Positions 15,624 to 24,628 of a stretch of DNA of 64,000 nucleotides are shown piece after piece. The translations under genes and the position numbers were made by a program. Source of the stretch: CATQHS01 sp965203375 (GTDB lineage: Bacteria > Actinomycetota > Acidimicrobiia > Acidimicrobiales > Aldehydirespiratoraceae); assembly GCA_965203375.1 (NCBI GenBank), contig OZ241886.1:620001-684000 (forward strand), given 5' to 3'. The notes under the pieces are model-generated. The model did not search any database. It saw only the letters and a program-made list of their open reading frames with translations, and had not been told where the DNA came from. Position 1 is the stretch's first letter. Each line of letters opens with the position of its first letter.

Positions 15624-16423
15624 GAGCCGGACCGCCGGCCCGCACGGCGCTCGTGACCGGCGGCACCTCCGGGATCGGCCGGGCCGTCGTCGAAGAGTTG
15701 GCCGCAGCCGGCATGAGCGTCGCCTTCACCGGCCGCAACCCTCAACGGGGCGCCGCGGTGGCGGCCGCCGCCGGGGCGCGGTTCTTTCGGGCGGACGCCG
15801 CCGACCGGCGGCAGTGCGACCAGTCCGTTGAGGACGCCTTGGCCGCGCTGGGGGGCCGGTTGGACCTGTTCGTGGCCGGCGCGGCGGTCGTGTTCGCCGA
15901 GCCGCTGGCCGACACGCCGGACGAGGTTCTCCAAGAACTGGTCGAAGTGAACCTGACCTCGACCTTCCGCTACTCGAGGGCCTGTTTCGAGATCATGCGC
16001 GCGCAGGGCGGCGGGTCGATCGTCCACATCGTGTCCGACGCGGCGATTCGGGGGCTCCACCATCTGCCGGTTTATTCCCTGACCAAGGCCGGGGTCCTGG
16101 CCCTCTCGGAGGCGTTGGCGGCCGAGGGCGCCCCCCACGGCGTCCGGGCCAACGCCGTCTGCCCCGGGGCGGTGGTTCCGGGGGTCCAGTCCACGATCGC
16201 CGGATACGAGCACCACGCCGAGGACTCGTCGAAATGGGGGCCGGCGCCGTCGGGGCGGCACGGGGAGGGAATGGACATAGCGCAGGCCGTCCTGTGGCTG
16301 GCGTCGGACGCGGCCGGCCACATCAGCGGGGCGACGCTGCGAATCGACGGCGCGGCGTCGGCGGCCATGGGGTCGGTGGCCGTGTCTGAGTCGGCGGCCA
16401 TGGGGTCGGTGGCCTGTGCCTGA
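15620..16423 (+). CDS. Short-chain dehydrogenase/reductase (SDR 2)
   Basis: This 267-residue SDR has TALVTGGTSGIGRAVVEEL, LDLFVAGAAVVFAEPL, HIVSDAAIRGLHHLPVYSLTKAGVLAL (catalytic Ser, Tyr and Lys) and VCPGAVVPG. Its ATG overlaps the stop of SDR 1 (ATGA), so translation is coupled. The normal SDR end (GATLRIDGA) is followed by an extra tail, AAMGSVAVSESAAMGSVACA, created by a 34-bp tandem duplication in the DNA; the tail is probably neutral. Together the two SDRs suggest successive redox steps, or different stereoisomers, of one intermediate. Confidence 0.86.
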   Translation: MRAGPPARTALVTGGTSGIGRAVVEELAAAGMSVAFTGRNPQRGAAVAAAAGARFFRADAADRRQCDQSVEDALAALGGRLDLFVAGAAVVFAEPLADTPDEVLQELVEVNLTSTFRYSRACFEIMRAQGGGSIVHIVSDAAIRGLHHLPVYSLTKAGVLALSEALAAEGAPHGVRANAVCPGAVVPGVQSTIAGYEHHAEDSSKWGPAPSGRHGEGMDIAQAVLWLASDAAGHISGATLRIDGAASAAMGSVAVSESAAMGSVACA

Positions 16424-16457
16424 GTCGGCGGCCATGGGTTCGATGGCCTGTGCCTGA
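16357..16457 (+). repeat. 34-bp tandem repeat (three copies) spanning SDR 2 end and amidase start
   Basis: Units at 16357-16389, 16390-16423 and 16424-16457 share GTCGGCGGCCATGGGGTCGG. The stop of SDR 2 lies at the end of unit 2, and the GTG start of the amidase at the end of unit 3. The GTGCC start context is therefore present twice. Confidence 0.85.
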
Positions 16458-17808
16458 GTCGGCCACCCGGCGCCTGGAGCATGCGCTCGGCCGGCTCGAA
16501 GCGACCGAGCCGTCGGTGCGCGCCTACGTCTGCGTCGATGCCGAGGCGGCCCGGGCCGCGGCCTCAGCCGTTGACGCCCGCGAGTCGTCCGGCCCGCTCC
16601 ACGGCGTGCCGTTCGCGGTGAAGGAGGTCATCTCCGTAGCCGGAATGCCGGCCGCCGGCGGTTCGAAGGCGCTGGCCGACAGGGCGCCGGGCCCGGACGC
16701 GACGGTGGTGCGAAGGCTGCGGGAGGCGGGCGCGGTCCTGATGGGCACCCAGGTCTCGCACGAGCTGACCTGCGGGCTCGACGAGCCGCCGACCCGCAAC
16801 CCGTGGGGCTTGGACCGCTACCCGGGCGGCTCGACCGCGGGCGGAGGCGCGTCGGTGGCGGTGGGATCGGCCCGACTCGCTCTCGGCACCGACGCGGCCG
16901 GCTCGGTGCGCATACCCGGGGCGATGACCGGCGTGGTCGGGCTCAAGCCGACGGCCGGACTGGTGAGCTCCCACGGGATCGTGCGCCAGGCGACCGCCCC
17001 CTCGATCGACCATGTCGGGGTGCTGGCCCGCAGCGTCGCCGAGGCGGCTGACGCCCTCGCCGTCATCGCCGGACCCGACCCGGCCGACGCCGCCACCCTG
17101 CGGGAAGGCCGATCCGGCGCCCCGGGGGCCGGAGGTCCGGCCGAGGCCCCGCTCCCGCTGGCGGGCCGGCGCGTCGCTGTGCTCGCCGAGGCGACGCAGG
17201 CCGAACTCGACCGGCAGGTCGAGCCCGAGCCCGACGTGGTGGCGGCCGTGGCGGCCGCCTGCCGGGAGCTGCGAGAGCTCGGGGCGACGCTGGTGCCGGT
17301 CGAGCTGCCGACCCTGACTCACAGCGCCGCGGCCGTTTTCACTCTCTTCTCGACCGAGCTGGCCGCGGCCCACCGCGGGCTGCTGGCCCGGCGGCGGGCC
17401 GACTACCACCCCGCGGTCGCCGCCATGCTCGAACAGGCGCTGCGGACTCCGAGCCGAGACGTCAACGAGGCGGTGGAGGTCCGGACCCGGCTCAGGGCGG
17501 AGATCCGCGACGCGCTGGTGGCCGCCCGGGCCGAGGTGCTGGTGACGCCGACCACGCCCCGGGCGGCCATGCCGCTGGAGGATTTTGACCCACAGGAGGA
17601 GCTGGGGACGCTCATCCCCTACACCTGCCCGTTCAACCTCACCGGCCAGCCGGCCATCAGCGTGCCCTGCGGGTTCACCGGCGACGGGATGCCGGTCGGG
17701 CTGCAGATCGCCGGCCTCCACTGGGGGGAGGATGCCGTCATCCGCGTCGCCGCGGCCTACGAGCGCGCCACCGAATGGCACAATCGCCTGCCCCCGGGGG
17801 GTGCATGA
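16450..17808 (+). CDS. Amidase signature (AS) family amidase
   Basis: This 452-residue protein shows the AS fold: PLHGVPFAVKEVISVAGMP contains the catalytic Lys, RYPGGSTAGGGASVAVG the cis-Ser loop, and LGTDAAGSVRIPGAMTGVVGLKPT the Ser nucleophile. The end (GQPAISVPCGFTGDGMPVGLQIAG) is typical. AS enzymes cleave amides, ureides and carbamates; allophanate hydrolase and the ureidomalonase of oxidative pyrimidine breakdown are family examples. The start is a GTG at 16450 inside a tandem repeat. The next gene overlaps the stop (ATGA). In context it could hydrolyse the open-chain amide or ureide made by the ring-opening hydrolases upstream. Confidence 0.88.
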   Translation: MPESATRRLEHALGRLEATEPSVRAYVCVDAEAARAAASAVDARESSGPLHGVPFAVKEVISVAGMPAAGGSKALADRAPGPDATVVRRLREAGAVLMGTQVSHELTCGLDEPPTRNPWGLDRYPGGSTAGGGASVAVGSARLALGTDAAGSVRIPGAMTGVVGLKPTAGLVSSHGIVRQATAPSIDHVGVLARSVAEAADALAVIAGPDPADAATLREGRSGAPGAGGPAEAPLPLAGRRVAVLAEATQAELDRQVEPEPDVVAAVAAACRELRELGATLVPVELPTLTHSAAAVFTLFSTELAAAHRGLLARRRADYHPAVAAMLEQALRTPSRDVNEAVEVRTRLRAEIRDALVAARAEVLVTPTTPRAAMPLEDFDPQEELGTLIPYTCPFNLTGQPAISVPCGFTGDGMPVGLQIAGLHWGEDAVIRVAAAYERATEWHNRLPPGGA

Positions 17809-18698
17809 TGCCGCGCACAAAATGCCGCGACCCGGTTGTCCTCGATCAATGGCACCCCGTTGTTGCGGTGGACGAGATACATACGGGGATTCAGACAACC
17901 CTGCTGGGCGAGGACATAGCGATCGCCGTTTGCGACGATTCCCCGATGGCTAGGCTGAGAAATGGATCCAATGGCCGTCGACTGCCGGTGAGAACCGACT
18001 TCGGCTATCTGTGGACCAGCCTGGGATCGCCCCCAGCCGAGGTTTTCTCGATACCCGAAGTCAACGAACCAGGACGGATCATCCACAACGCGGTGAGCGT
18101 CGGCGTTAATGTGTCTGCGCCCAGAGCGGTGGAGAACTTTCTTGACGTGGCGCATCTCTGCATCGTTCACGCCGGGTATCTGGGCGAGGAGCCGCACACC
18201 GAGATCGACGATTACGAAGTGGAAACCATAGACGGCGAGGTGACGGCCAGCGGCATCCGCATTTTCCAGCCGCGAGCCACGACCGGTGCTACCTCGGGCG
18301 AGATCGCCGAGTACGCCTTTCGCGTTCCTCATCCGCACTGCGGGGTCCTTTACAAGAGAGCCGACAGTCAGCCTGACCGCGTGGACATCTACGCCGGGTT
18401 CGTTCACGCCCTATCCGAGGAGCAGATACGGCTGCATCTGTTCGACTGTGTGGTTGATGACGGCAGCTCTGTCATTGAGATCAGGAAGTTTGTGCAGGCC
18501 ATTGTCGGGCAGGACATGGCCATCCTCGAGAACCAGCATCCCAAACGGCTGCCGCTCGATCCGCGATTTGAGACTCCGGTCCGAGCCGACAAATTGTCTA
18601 TCGCCTACCGGAGATGGTTGTCGGATATAGGCATGAGCTATGGAGTGATACGCGCCTTCGAATCCGTCCCGACTGGTTGCTCACCCGCCGCTGAATAA
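17805..18698 (+). CDS. Rieske-type oxygenase alpha subunit lacking the Rieske [2Fe-2S] domain
   Basis: This 297-residue protein resembles the VanA-like oxygenases. Its catalytic half is intact: RAVENFLDVAHLCIVHAGYLG gives the Asp and the two His residues of the mononuclear iron site, and IVGQDMAILENQHPKR the late Asp ligand. The N-terminal Rieske module is gone. WHPVVAVDEI and the next strands are followed directly by FGYLWTSLGSPPAEVF, with no C-x-H...C-x-x-H pair. NdmC of bacterial caffeine N-demethylation also lacks its Rieske domain and borrows one from NdmD. The gene is clearly AT-richer than its neighbours, so recent acquisition is likely. The ATG overlaps the amidase stop. Confidence 0.75.
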   Translation: MMPRTKCRDPVVLDQWHPVVAVDEIHTGIQTTLLGEDIAIAVCDDSPMARLRNGSNGRRLPVRTDFGYLWTSLGSPPAEVFSIPEVNEPGRIIHNAVSVGVNVSAPRAVENFLDVAHLCIVHAGYLGEEPHTEIDDYEVETIDGEVTASGIRIFQPRATTGATSGEIAEYAFRVPHPHCGVLYKRADSQPDRVDIYAGFVHALSEEQIRLHLFDCVVDDGSSVIEIRKFVQAIVGQDMAILENQHPKRLPLDPRFETPVRADKLSIAYRRWLSDIGMSYGVIRAFESVPTGCSPAAE

Positions 18699-18708
18699 GG
18701 AGCTATAG

Positions 18709-19728
18709 ATGACAGTACCAACCCTCGATCGCCAGTTGATCAGCGCCTTTCCCAAAATCGAGCTCCATGTCCATGTGGAGGCCTGCATCAGCGGCGAGCG
18801 GATCGAGCAACTGGCCGACGCGGCCGGCGAGACCATGCTCCGGCCGGTCGATCGGCTCTTCGAGTACTCCTCGCTGGCCGAGTTCTTGGAGACCTACGAA
18901 TGGTGGTGCGACCTGCTCCGAACCCCGGAGATCGCCGAGCAGGTCGCATACGACGCCGCGGCCCTCCTGGGCCAAGACGGGATCGTGTATGCCGATGTCC
19001 TGTGCGGCCCCCGGTACTGGCGCCGCCTGGACGCCAGGGAGCTGATCGGCGCACTCGGGGCCGGATTCGAGCGAGCCCACGGCGACGGTCACGCCGACTG
19101 CCGGCTCGTCCCGTCGATCAGCCGCGAGCAGCCGAGTCGGTGGGCCTTGGAGCTGGTCGAATGGATCGGCCGGGAGCGCCCGACCCGGGTCGTCGGCGTC
19201 GGGCTCGACGGCAACGAGGCGGTGCTCGGGCGCACCACGGCGAAGTTCCAAGAGGCCTACCGGCGCGCCGGGGAGCTCGGCCTGGGCCGGACCGTCCACG
19301 CCGGAGAGTCGTCGGGGCCCGAAGGAGTCAGAGATGTGCTCGACTTCCTGGGCGTCGACCGCATCGATCACGGCGTTCGGGCGATAGAGGACCCCGCCCT
19401 GGTGCGGGAGCTGGCCGAGCGCCGGATGCCCCTGAACGTCTGCTGCTCGTCGAACATCATTACCGGGCTGTACGAGGACCTGGCCGACCACCCGATCGGC
19501 CGGCTCATGGAGGCCGGCGTGCCGGTCACCGTCAACTCAGACGATCCGGTGGCCATGAGCGTCTCGCTAACCGGCGAGCTGGACGCAGTAAGCCGGGCCT
19601 GCGGATGGGGCCTCGGCGATCTGGCCGACGCGACCCGCCGGGCCGCCGACGCCGCCTTCTGCGGCGACGACGACCGCCGGGCCCTGCACGGGCAAATCGA
19701 CCGATTCGTGGAGGCGCACGCGCCATGA
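18709..19728 (+). CDS. Adenosine deaminase-like (ADA family) hydrolase
   Basis: This 339-residue TIM-barrel protein has PKIELHVHVEACISGERIEQLAD (H-x-H zinc ligands), TVHAGESSGPEGVRDVLDFLGVDRIDHGVRAI (His, catalytic Glu and His) and VPVTVNSDDPVAMSVSLTGEL (final Asp pair), all in ADA order. Compared with true adenosine deaminases the first motif reads LHVHVEAC instead of LH.HL.G. Relatives act on adenosine, adenine or other 6-aminopurines. A strong AAGGAG lies 7 bases before the ATG at 18709. It overlaps the M20 gene. Removal of an amino group from a purine-type substrate imported by the adjacent ABC system fits. Confidence 0.85.
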   Translation: MTVPTLDRQLISAFPKIELHVHVEACISGERIEQLADAAGETMLRPVDRLFEYSSLAEFLETYEWWCDLLRTPEIAEQVAYDAAALLGQDGIVYADVLCGPRYWRRLDARELIGALGAGFERAHGDGHADCRLVPSISREQPSRWALELVEWIGRERPTRVVGVGLDGNEAVLGRTTAKFQEAYRRAGELGLGRTVHAGESSGPEGVRDVLDFLGVDRIDHGVRAIEDPALVRELAERRMPLNVCCSSNIITGLYEDLADHPIGRLMEAGVPVTVNSDDPVAMSVSLTGELDAVSRACGWGLGDLADATRRAADAAFCGDDDRRALHGQIDRFVEAHAP

Positions 19729-20918
19729 GCAAATCGTCAGCCCCCGCAGCCGCCGACCCGCTTTCGGAGGGGTACATCGCCGCCGTGCTCGCCGACTTGG
19801 TGCGCACGCCGAGCACCAACCCGGGCAGCTTCGAGGCCGACGTGGCCGAGCGGGTCGTCAGTTGGTTCGAGGCAACGCCGGTGGAGACCAGGCTGGTGGA
19901 GTCCATGCCCGGCCGCCCGTCGGTCGGCGCCGTCCTGGCCGGCCGCGGCGACGGGCCGCGGCTGGTCTTGAACGGCCATCTCGACACGGTGCCCATCGAC
20001 GACCCGGACCAGTGGACGGTCGATCCGTTCAGCGCCACCGTGCGCGGCGGCTACATGTACGGGCGGGGCGCCTGCGACATGAAGGCCGGGCTGGCCGTGC
20101 AGATCGCGGTGGCCCATCACCTGGCCGCGAACCCCGACCGCCTGACCGGCTCGCTGGTCCTGCACTTCGCCGCGGGCGAGGAGCGGGCCGAGCCCGGAAC
20201 GCTCTCGCTGCTGGAGGCGGGGTTCACCGGCGACTGCGGAATCGTCACCGAGCCCACCGAGCTGCAGATCGCGGCGGCCACCCGAGGGCTCGCGCCCCTG
20301 CGGGTCAGGCTCACCGGCCGGTCCATCCACGCCAGCCGGGCCCATTTGGGCGTCAACCCCACCTGGGGGCTGCGGTGGGTGCTGGAGGCGCTCGAGGAGT
20401 ACCGGGCCGACGTCGAGCGGCGGCACCACCCTCTTCTGGCCCACGGCTCGTGTACGCCCACCGTCGTAGCCGGCGGCGTCACCCCCAATGCCGTCCCCGA
20501 CGTGGTGGAGCTCTACGTCGACCGGAGGCTGGTGCCCGGCGAGACGGTCGACGGCGAGCTGCGGGAGGTGGCCGCCCGGCTGGCCGGCGCCAAGCCGGCG
20601 GACTCCGAGGTGGAGCTGGAGGTGAGCGTCGCCTACAACCGGTTCGAGCCGGCCGAGATCAGCGTGGACGCCCCCCTGGTGAAACGGCTGGCCCGCAGCG
20701 TGGAGAGGGTGACCGGCGCCGGCGGCGTCGTGTACGGCGCCCCGTTCTCCAGCGACGTGCGCAACCTGGTCAACGACGCCGGGATCGAGGCGGTGAACTT
20801 CGGCCCGGGCAACGTCGCCGAATGCCATTGCGCCGACGAGCGCGTGGAGCTGCGACAGCTCGAAACCGCGGCGCGCGTCATAGCCGACTTCGCCGCCGAG
20901 CTGATAACGGATGGCTGA
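19725..20918 (+). CDS. M20 family metallohydrolase (ArgE/DapE/CPG2-like)
   Basis: This 397-residue protein has the two-zinc site of M20 hydrolases: LNGHLDTVPIDD, YGRGACDMKAGLA, AAGEERAEPG (catalytic Glu and ligand Glu), GIVTEPTELQIAAATRG and a terminal His in NVAECHCADERVEL. A dimerisation domain sits in the middle (APLRVRLTGRSIHASRAHLG). M20 members deacylate or decarbamoylate amino acids and ureido acids; whether this one acts on an N-acyl or N-carbamoyl intermediate cannot be read from sequence. ATGA overlap with the ADA-like gene and an 8-base overlap with the ABC ATPase place it firmly in the operon. Confidence 0.86.
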   Translation: MSKSSAPAAADPLSEGYIAAVLADLVRTPSTNPGSFEADVAERVVSWFEATPVETRLVESMPGRPSVGAVLAGRGDGPRLVLNGHLDTVPIDDPDQWTVDPFSATVRGGYMYGRGACDMKAGLAVQIAVAHHLAANPDRLTGSLVLHFAAGEERAEPGTLSLLEAGFTGDCGIVTEPTELQIAAATRGLAPLRVRLTGRSIHASRAHLGVNPTWGLRWVLEALEEYRADVERRHHPLLAHGSCTPTVVAGGVTPNAVPDVVELYVDRRLVPGETVDGELREVAARLAGAKPADSEVELEVSVAYNRFEPAEISVDAPLVKRLARSVERVTGAGGVVYGAPFSSDVRNLVNDAGIEAVNFGPGNVAECHCADERVELRQLETAARVIADFAAELITDG

Positions 20919-22473
20919 ATCCGCGCTGGCGGCGGAGGGGGTCACCAAGGCGTTCCCCGGGGTGCTGGCCAACGACCGGGTCGATTTCGAGGCCAGGCGC
21001 GGCGAGGTACACGCCCTGCTGGGCGAGAACGGCTCGGGCAAGACGACGCTCTGCAAGGTCCTCACCGGGCTGTACCGGCCCGACGCCGGCCGGGTGCTCG
21101 TCGAAGGGTCACAGGTCAGCTTCCGCTCTCCCGCCGAGGCCCATGCCGCCGGGATCTTCATGGTCCACCAGCACTTCAGCCTGGTCGGGCCGCTCACCGT
21201 GGCCGAGAACGTCCTGCTCGGCTGGACCGGCGAGAGCGGGCTCCGGCTCGACCGCAGGGTGGTCGAGGACCAGGTCGCGGCCGCGGCCGAGAGGCTGGAC
21301 ATGGCGGTGGACCCCCGGGCCCAGGTGGCTCGCCTGTCGGTCGGCGAGCGCCAGCGAGTCGAGATCCTCAAGGCCCTCTACCGCGGCGCCCGCACGCTCA
21401 TCCTGGACGAGCCGACCACGGTGTTGACCCCCCAGGAGGCGGATCAGCTTTTCGTCTCCCTGAGGCGCATGGCCGACTCGGGCGAGTCGGTGGTGTTCAT
21501 CTCCCACAAGCTCGACGAGGTCTCCGCACTCTGCGATCGCGTCACGGTGCTGCGACAGGGCCGGACATCGGGCTCGGCCGACCTGCGCGAGCAGCGCGTC
21601 GACGCCCGGGGCCTGGCCCGCCTGATGGTCGGCCGCGACATCCAATTCAGAAGGCGGTCGCGCCCCGACTCGCCGGCGGAGGGCCTGCCGGTGCTGGAGG
21701 TCGAGAGCCTGAGCGCGTTGGACGAGGACGGCAACCGGGTCCTCGACCGCCTCGACCTGACCGTCCGCCAAGGCGAGATCCTCGGCCTGGCCGGAGTGGC
21801 CGGCAACGGCCAGCTCGCGTTGGCCGAGGCCGTCACCGGGCTGCGCCCGCGCCTCGCCGGCGACGTGCGCCTGGACGGGGAGCCGCTCCCGTCGGGCGAC
21901 CCCCGGGCCGCCATCGACCGGGGAGTCGCCTATGTCCCCGAAGATCGCATGGGCACCGGCCTGGCGCCGGGCCTGACCATCTCCGACAACATCGCCCTCA
22001 AGTCCTTCCGCAGCCCGCAGTTCCGCCGAGGGCCGTTTCTGAACAAGCCCCAGATCCTCGCCCGGACCCGGGAGCTTCTGGCCGCCTTCAATGTGAAGGG
22101 CGCGGCGGAGACGCTGGTGCGCCAGTTGTCGGGCGGCAACGCCCAAAGGGTGGTGCTGGCCCGGGAGATCTCGTCGCAGCCCCGCCTGCTGGTGGTGTCG
22201 ACGCCCACCCGGGGGCTCGACGTGTCGGCCATGGAGACCGTCCGGGGCCTGATCCTCGACGCCGCCGATGCCGGCGCGGCCGTGCTGATGATCTCGGAGG
22301 ATCTAGGCGAGATACTCGACCTCGCCGACCGGATCGCCGTCATCTGCGCCGGCCGGATCCAGGGCGTGCTCGACGCCGAGGAAGCCGACGTCGAGGAGAT
22401 CGGCCTGCTGATGATGGGCCAGTCCCTGGATCCGGACGAGAACGCCGATGACCGGGTCGATGCTCCCAGTTGA
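20911..22473 (+). CDS. BMP-type nucleoside/sugar ABC importer, duplicated ATPase subunit
   Basis: This 520-residue protein contains two ABC domains. The first has Walker A LLGENGSGKTTLCKVLTG, signature RLSVGERQRVEILKAL and Walker B TLILDEPTTVLTPQEAD. The second has the degenerate P-loop GLAGVAGNGQLALAEAV, signature QLSGGNAQRVVLAREI and LLVVSTPTRGLDVSAME in place of a normal Walker B. This asymmetry is typical of NupO/YufO and RbsA-like ATPases that partner a BMP lipoprotein. It energises uptake through the two permeases downstream. Substrates of relatives are nucleosides and purines, which supports a nucleobase-related role for the whole locus. Confidence 0.92.
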   Translation: MAESALAAEGVTKAFPGVLANDRVDFEARRGEVHALLGENGSGKTTLCKVLTGLYRPDAGRVLVEGSQVSFRSPAEAHAAGIFMVHQHFSLVGPLTVAENVLLGWTGESGLRLDRRVVEDQVAAAAERLDMAVDPRAQVARLSVGERQRVEILKALYRGARTLILDEPTTVLTPQEADQLFVSLRRMADSGESVVFISHKLDEVSALCDRVTVLRQGRTSGSADLREQRVDARGLARLMVGRDIQFRRRSRPDSPAEGLPVLEVESLSALDEDGNRVLDRLDLTVRQGEILGLAGVAGNGQLALAEAVTGLRPRLAGDVRLDGEPLPSGDPRAAIDRGVAYVPEDRMGTGLAPGLTISDNIALKSFRSPQFRRGPFLNKPQILARTRELLAAFNVKGAAETLVRQLSGGNAQRVVLAREISSQPRLLVVSTPTRGLDVSAMETVRGLILDAADAGAAVLMISEDLGEILDLADRIAVICAGRIQGVLDAEEADVEEIGLLMMGQSLDPDENADDRVDAPS

Positions 22474-23626
22474 GATCCGCCTGGAGCGCCGCCTCGAGCG
22501 GCCTTGGTGGCTGGGGCCGGCCATGCCGTTCATCGCCGTCGCCGCCGCGCTGGTCTTGGGCGGGGCGATCCTGCTGATCAGCGGCCGCGACCCCGTCGAC
22601 GTGCTCCAGCGCATGTTCCAGGCCGCGTTCACCAACCCGGGCGCGCTGTCGGCCACCTTCATCGCGGCCACGCCGCTGCTGTTCACCGGCCTGGCCGCCT
22701 CGGTCACCTTCAGGATGCGGATCTGGAACATAGGCGCCGACGGCCAGTTGATGATCGGCGCTGTGCTGGCGGCCGCGGCCGGAACGGCGCTGGGCGGGCG
22801 CAGCCTGGCCCTCAGCCTGCCGGCCATGGTCATCGCCGGGATGGTCGGCGGGATGGCGTGGGCCGTCGTCCCCGCCCTGCTGCGCGCCTATGCGAACACG
22901 AGCGAGGTGCTGACCACGCTCATGCTCAACTACGTGGCCCCGCTGGTGCTGTTCTACCTCATATTCGATTCGACCTCCTACTGGCGCGACCTCTCCAGCC
23001 GCAGCGCCCGGGTCTTCCCCCAGGCCAAGACGATCGCCGAATCGGACAACTGGCCCGACTACGGCGACGGGATCGTGCTGCCGTTCGGGCTGCTCTTCGG
23101 AGCGGTCCTCGCCGTGGGGCTCACCGTGCTGCTGAGAAGCACGACCCTGGGGTTTCAGATGAAGGTGGCGGCCGACAGCCAGCCGGCCAGCCGCTACGCG
23201 GGCATTCGCACCGCCCGGCTGCTGATACTGGTCATGGTCCTGTCCGGCGCCCTGGCCGGCATCGCCGGGGCGAGCCAGATCGGCGACTTCTCGCACCGGC
23301 TCGAGCCCAAGGGCCTCCAGCTCGCCGCGTTCGGCTACACCGGCATAGCCGTGGCCGCGCTGGCCCGGTACAGCCCTCTGGGGGTGATCGCCGGCGCCGT
23401 CTTCGTGGGCGGCATGACCAACGCCGGCTTCAGCCTGCAGGGGGCGGATCTGCCGCTGGGGCTGATCGGGCTGATTCAGGGCCTCATACTGCTGCTGGTC
23501 GCGGCCAGCGAAGTCTCGGCCCGCTACCGGGTGGTGGTCGAGCGCCGCCGCGGCCCCGAACGCCGCCGCCGCCCCAGCGCCCACCCCCCGCCAGTGGAGC
23601 AGGCGAGCGAAGGGCCAGCGCCGTGA
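22448..23626 (+). CDS. BMP-type ABC importer permease 1 (NupP/YufP-like)
   Basis: This integral membrane protein of 392 residues belongs to the BPD_transp_2 family. Hydrophobic helices start near residue 25 (AMPFIAVAAALVLGGAILLI), and the loop FRMRIWNIGADGQLMIGAVLAAAAG is the conserved signature of nucleoside-type permeases. TSEVLTTLMLNYVAPLVLFYL and FSHRLEPKGLQLAAFGYTGIAVAALARYSP are further family marks. It overlaps the ATPase gene by 26 bases. A second ATG at 22460 is possible. The cytosolic tail is Arg- and Pro-rich. Confidence 0.9.
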   Translation: MTGSMLPVEIRLERRLERPWWLGPAMPFIAVAAALVLGGAILLISGRDPVDVLQRMFQAAFTNPGALSATFIAATPLLFTGLAASVTFRMRIWNIGADGQLMIGAVLAAAAGTALGGRSLALSLPAMVIAGMVGGMAWAVVPALLRAYANTSEVLTTLMLNYVAPLVLFYLIFDSTSYWRDLSSRSARVFPQAKTIAESDNWPDYGDGIVLPFGLLFGAVLAVGLTVLLRSTTLGFQMKVAADSQPASRYAGIRTARLLILVMVLSGALAGIAGASQIGDFSHRLEPKGLQLAAFGYTGIAVAALARYSPLGVIAGAVFVGGMTNAGFSLQGADLPLGLIGLIQGLILLLVAASEVSARYRVVVERRRGPERRRRPSAHPPPVEQASEGPAP

Positions 23627-24582
23627 ACGACACGCTGGTGATGGACCTGCTGGCGGCCGGGCTGCTCTACGGGACCCCGCTGGTGCTGGCCGGGCTGGGC
23701 GAGCTCTTCGCCGAGCGCAGCGGGGTGATGAACCTCGGAGTGGAGGCCATGATGCTGATGGGCGCGGTGACCGCGTTCTGGACGTCGCAGTCCTCCGACG
23801 CCCCCGGCTGGATGGCGCTAACTGTGGCCATCGCGGTGGCCGCCCTGGTGGGCACGGCCATGGCCGCCGTCTTCGCCTTCACCGTGGTGACGCTGCGGGC
23901 CAGCCAGATCATCGCCGGGCTGGCCATGCTGATATTGGGCGGGGCGACGGGCCTGTCGAGCTACATCGCCTCCGTCGGCAGCCTCGGCGACGACACCGGA
24001 CGCAACCGGCTGCCCGACTACGACATCTTCGGCTTGGGCGACGCGCCCGTAGTCGGGCCTCTGCTCTTCAACCAGAACATCCTGGTCTACGGCTCGTGGG
24101 CGCTCGTCGCCCTGTCCTGTCTCTACCTGTACCGGACCCGGCCCGGACTGCATCTGCAAGCGGTCGGAGAGGACCCCAAGTCGGCTGATGCGATGGGCGT
24201 GAGCGTCGGGCGCTATCGCTACGCCCACACGATGCTGGGCGGCGCCCTGGCCGGCGTGGCCGGCGCCTACTACACGCTGGCCATCGCGCCGAACTGGGTG
24301 GACAACATCACGGCCGGCGCGGGCTGGATCGCCATCGCGCTGGTGATCACCGCCTTCTGGCGCCCGGGGCTGCTGCTGATCGGCGCCTACCTGTTCGGGA
24401 TCGTGACCAGCCTCGGCTTCACCCTTCAGGCGCGGGGCGTGGGCTTCCCGTCGCAAGTCTTGAGCGCGCTTCCCTACCTGCTGACGATCGTCGCCGTGGT
24501 CCTCGTCTCGAGCGGCTGGGGCCGGGGCCGCCTGCATCCGCCGGCCGCCTTGGGCGAGCCCTACAGCCGAGAGGAAGCGTAA
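23623..24582 (+). CDS. BMP-type ABC importer permease 2 (NupQ/YufQ-like)
   Basis: This 319-residue membrane protein starts at a GTG overlapping the stop of permease 1 (GTGA). The signature ELFAERSGVMNLGVEAMMLMGAV near the N-terminus and DPKSADAMGVSVGRYRYAHTMLGGALAGVAGAYYTL in the second half define the permease 2 partner of nucleoside importers. Eight or more hydrophobic stretches are visible. With permease 1, the ATPase and the lipoprotein at 24759 it forms a complete importer. The AT-rich gap with promoter C follows directly. Confidence 0.9.
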   Translation: MNDTLVMDLLAAGLLYGTPLVLAGLGELFAERSGVMNLGVEAMMLMGAVTAFWTSQSSDAPGWMALTVAIAVAALVGTAMAAVFAFTVVTLRASQIIAGLAMLILGGATGLSSYIASVGSLGDDTGRNRLPDYDIFGLGDAPVVGPLLFNQNILVYGSWALVALSCLYLYRTRPGLHLQAVGEDPKSADAMGVSVGRYRYAHTMLGGALAGVAGAYYTLAIAPNWVDNITAGAGWIAIALVITAFWRPGLLLIGAYLFGIVTSLGFTLQARGVGFPSQVLSALPYLLTIVAVVLVSSGWGRGRLHPPAALGEPYSREEA

Positions 24583-24628
24583 CTCAAAGTGATATAAGTA
24601 TTTCGTAGGGCCAGATAGTGAGAATCTG

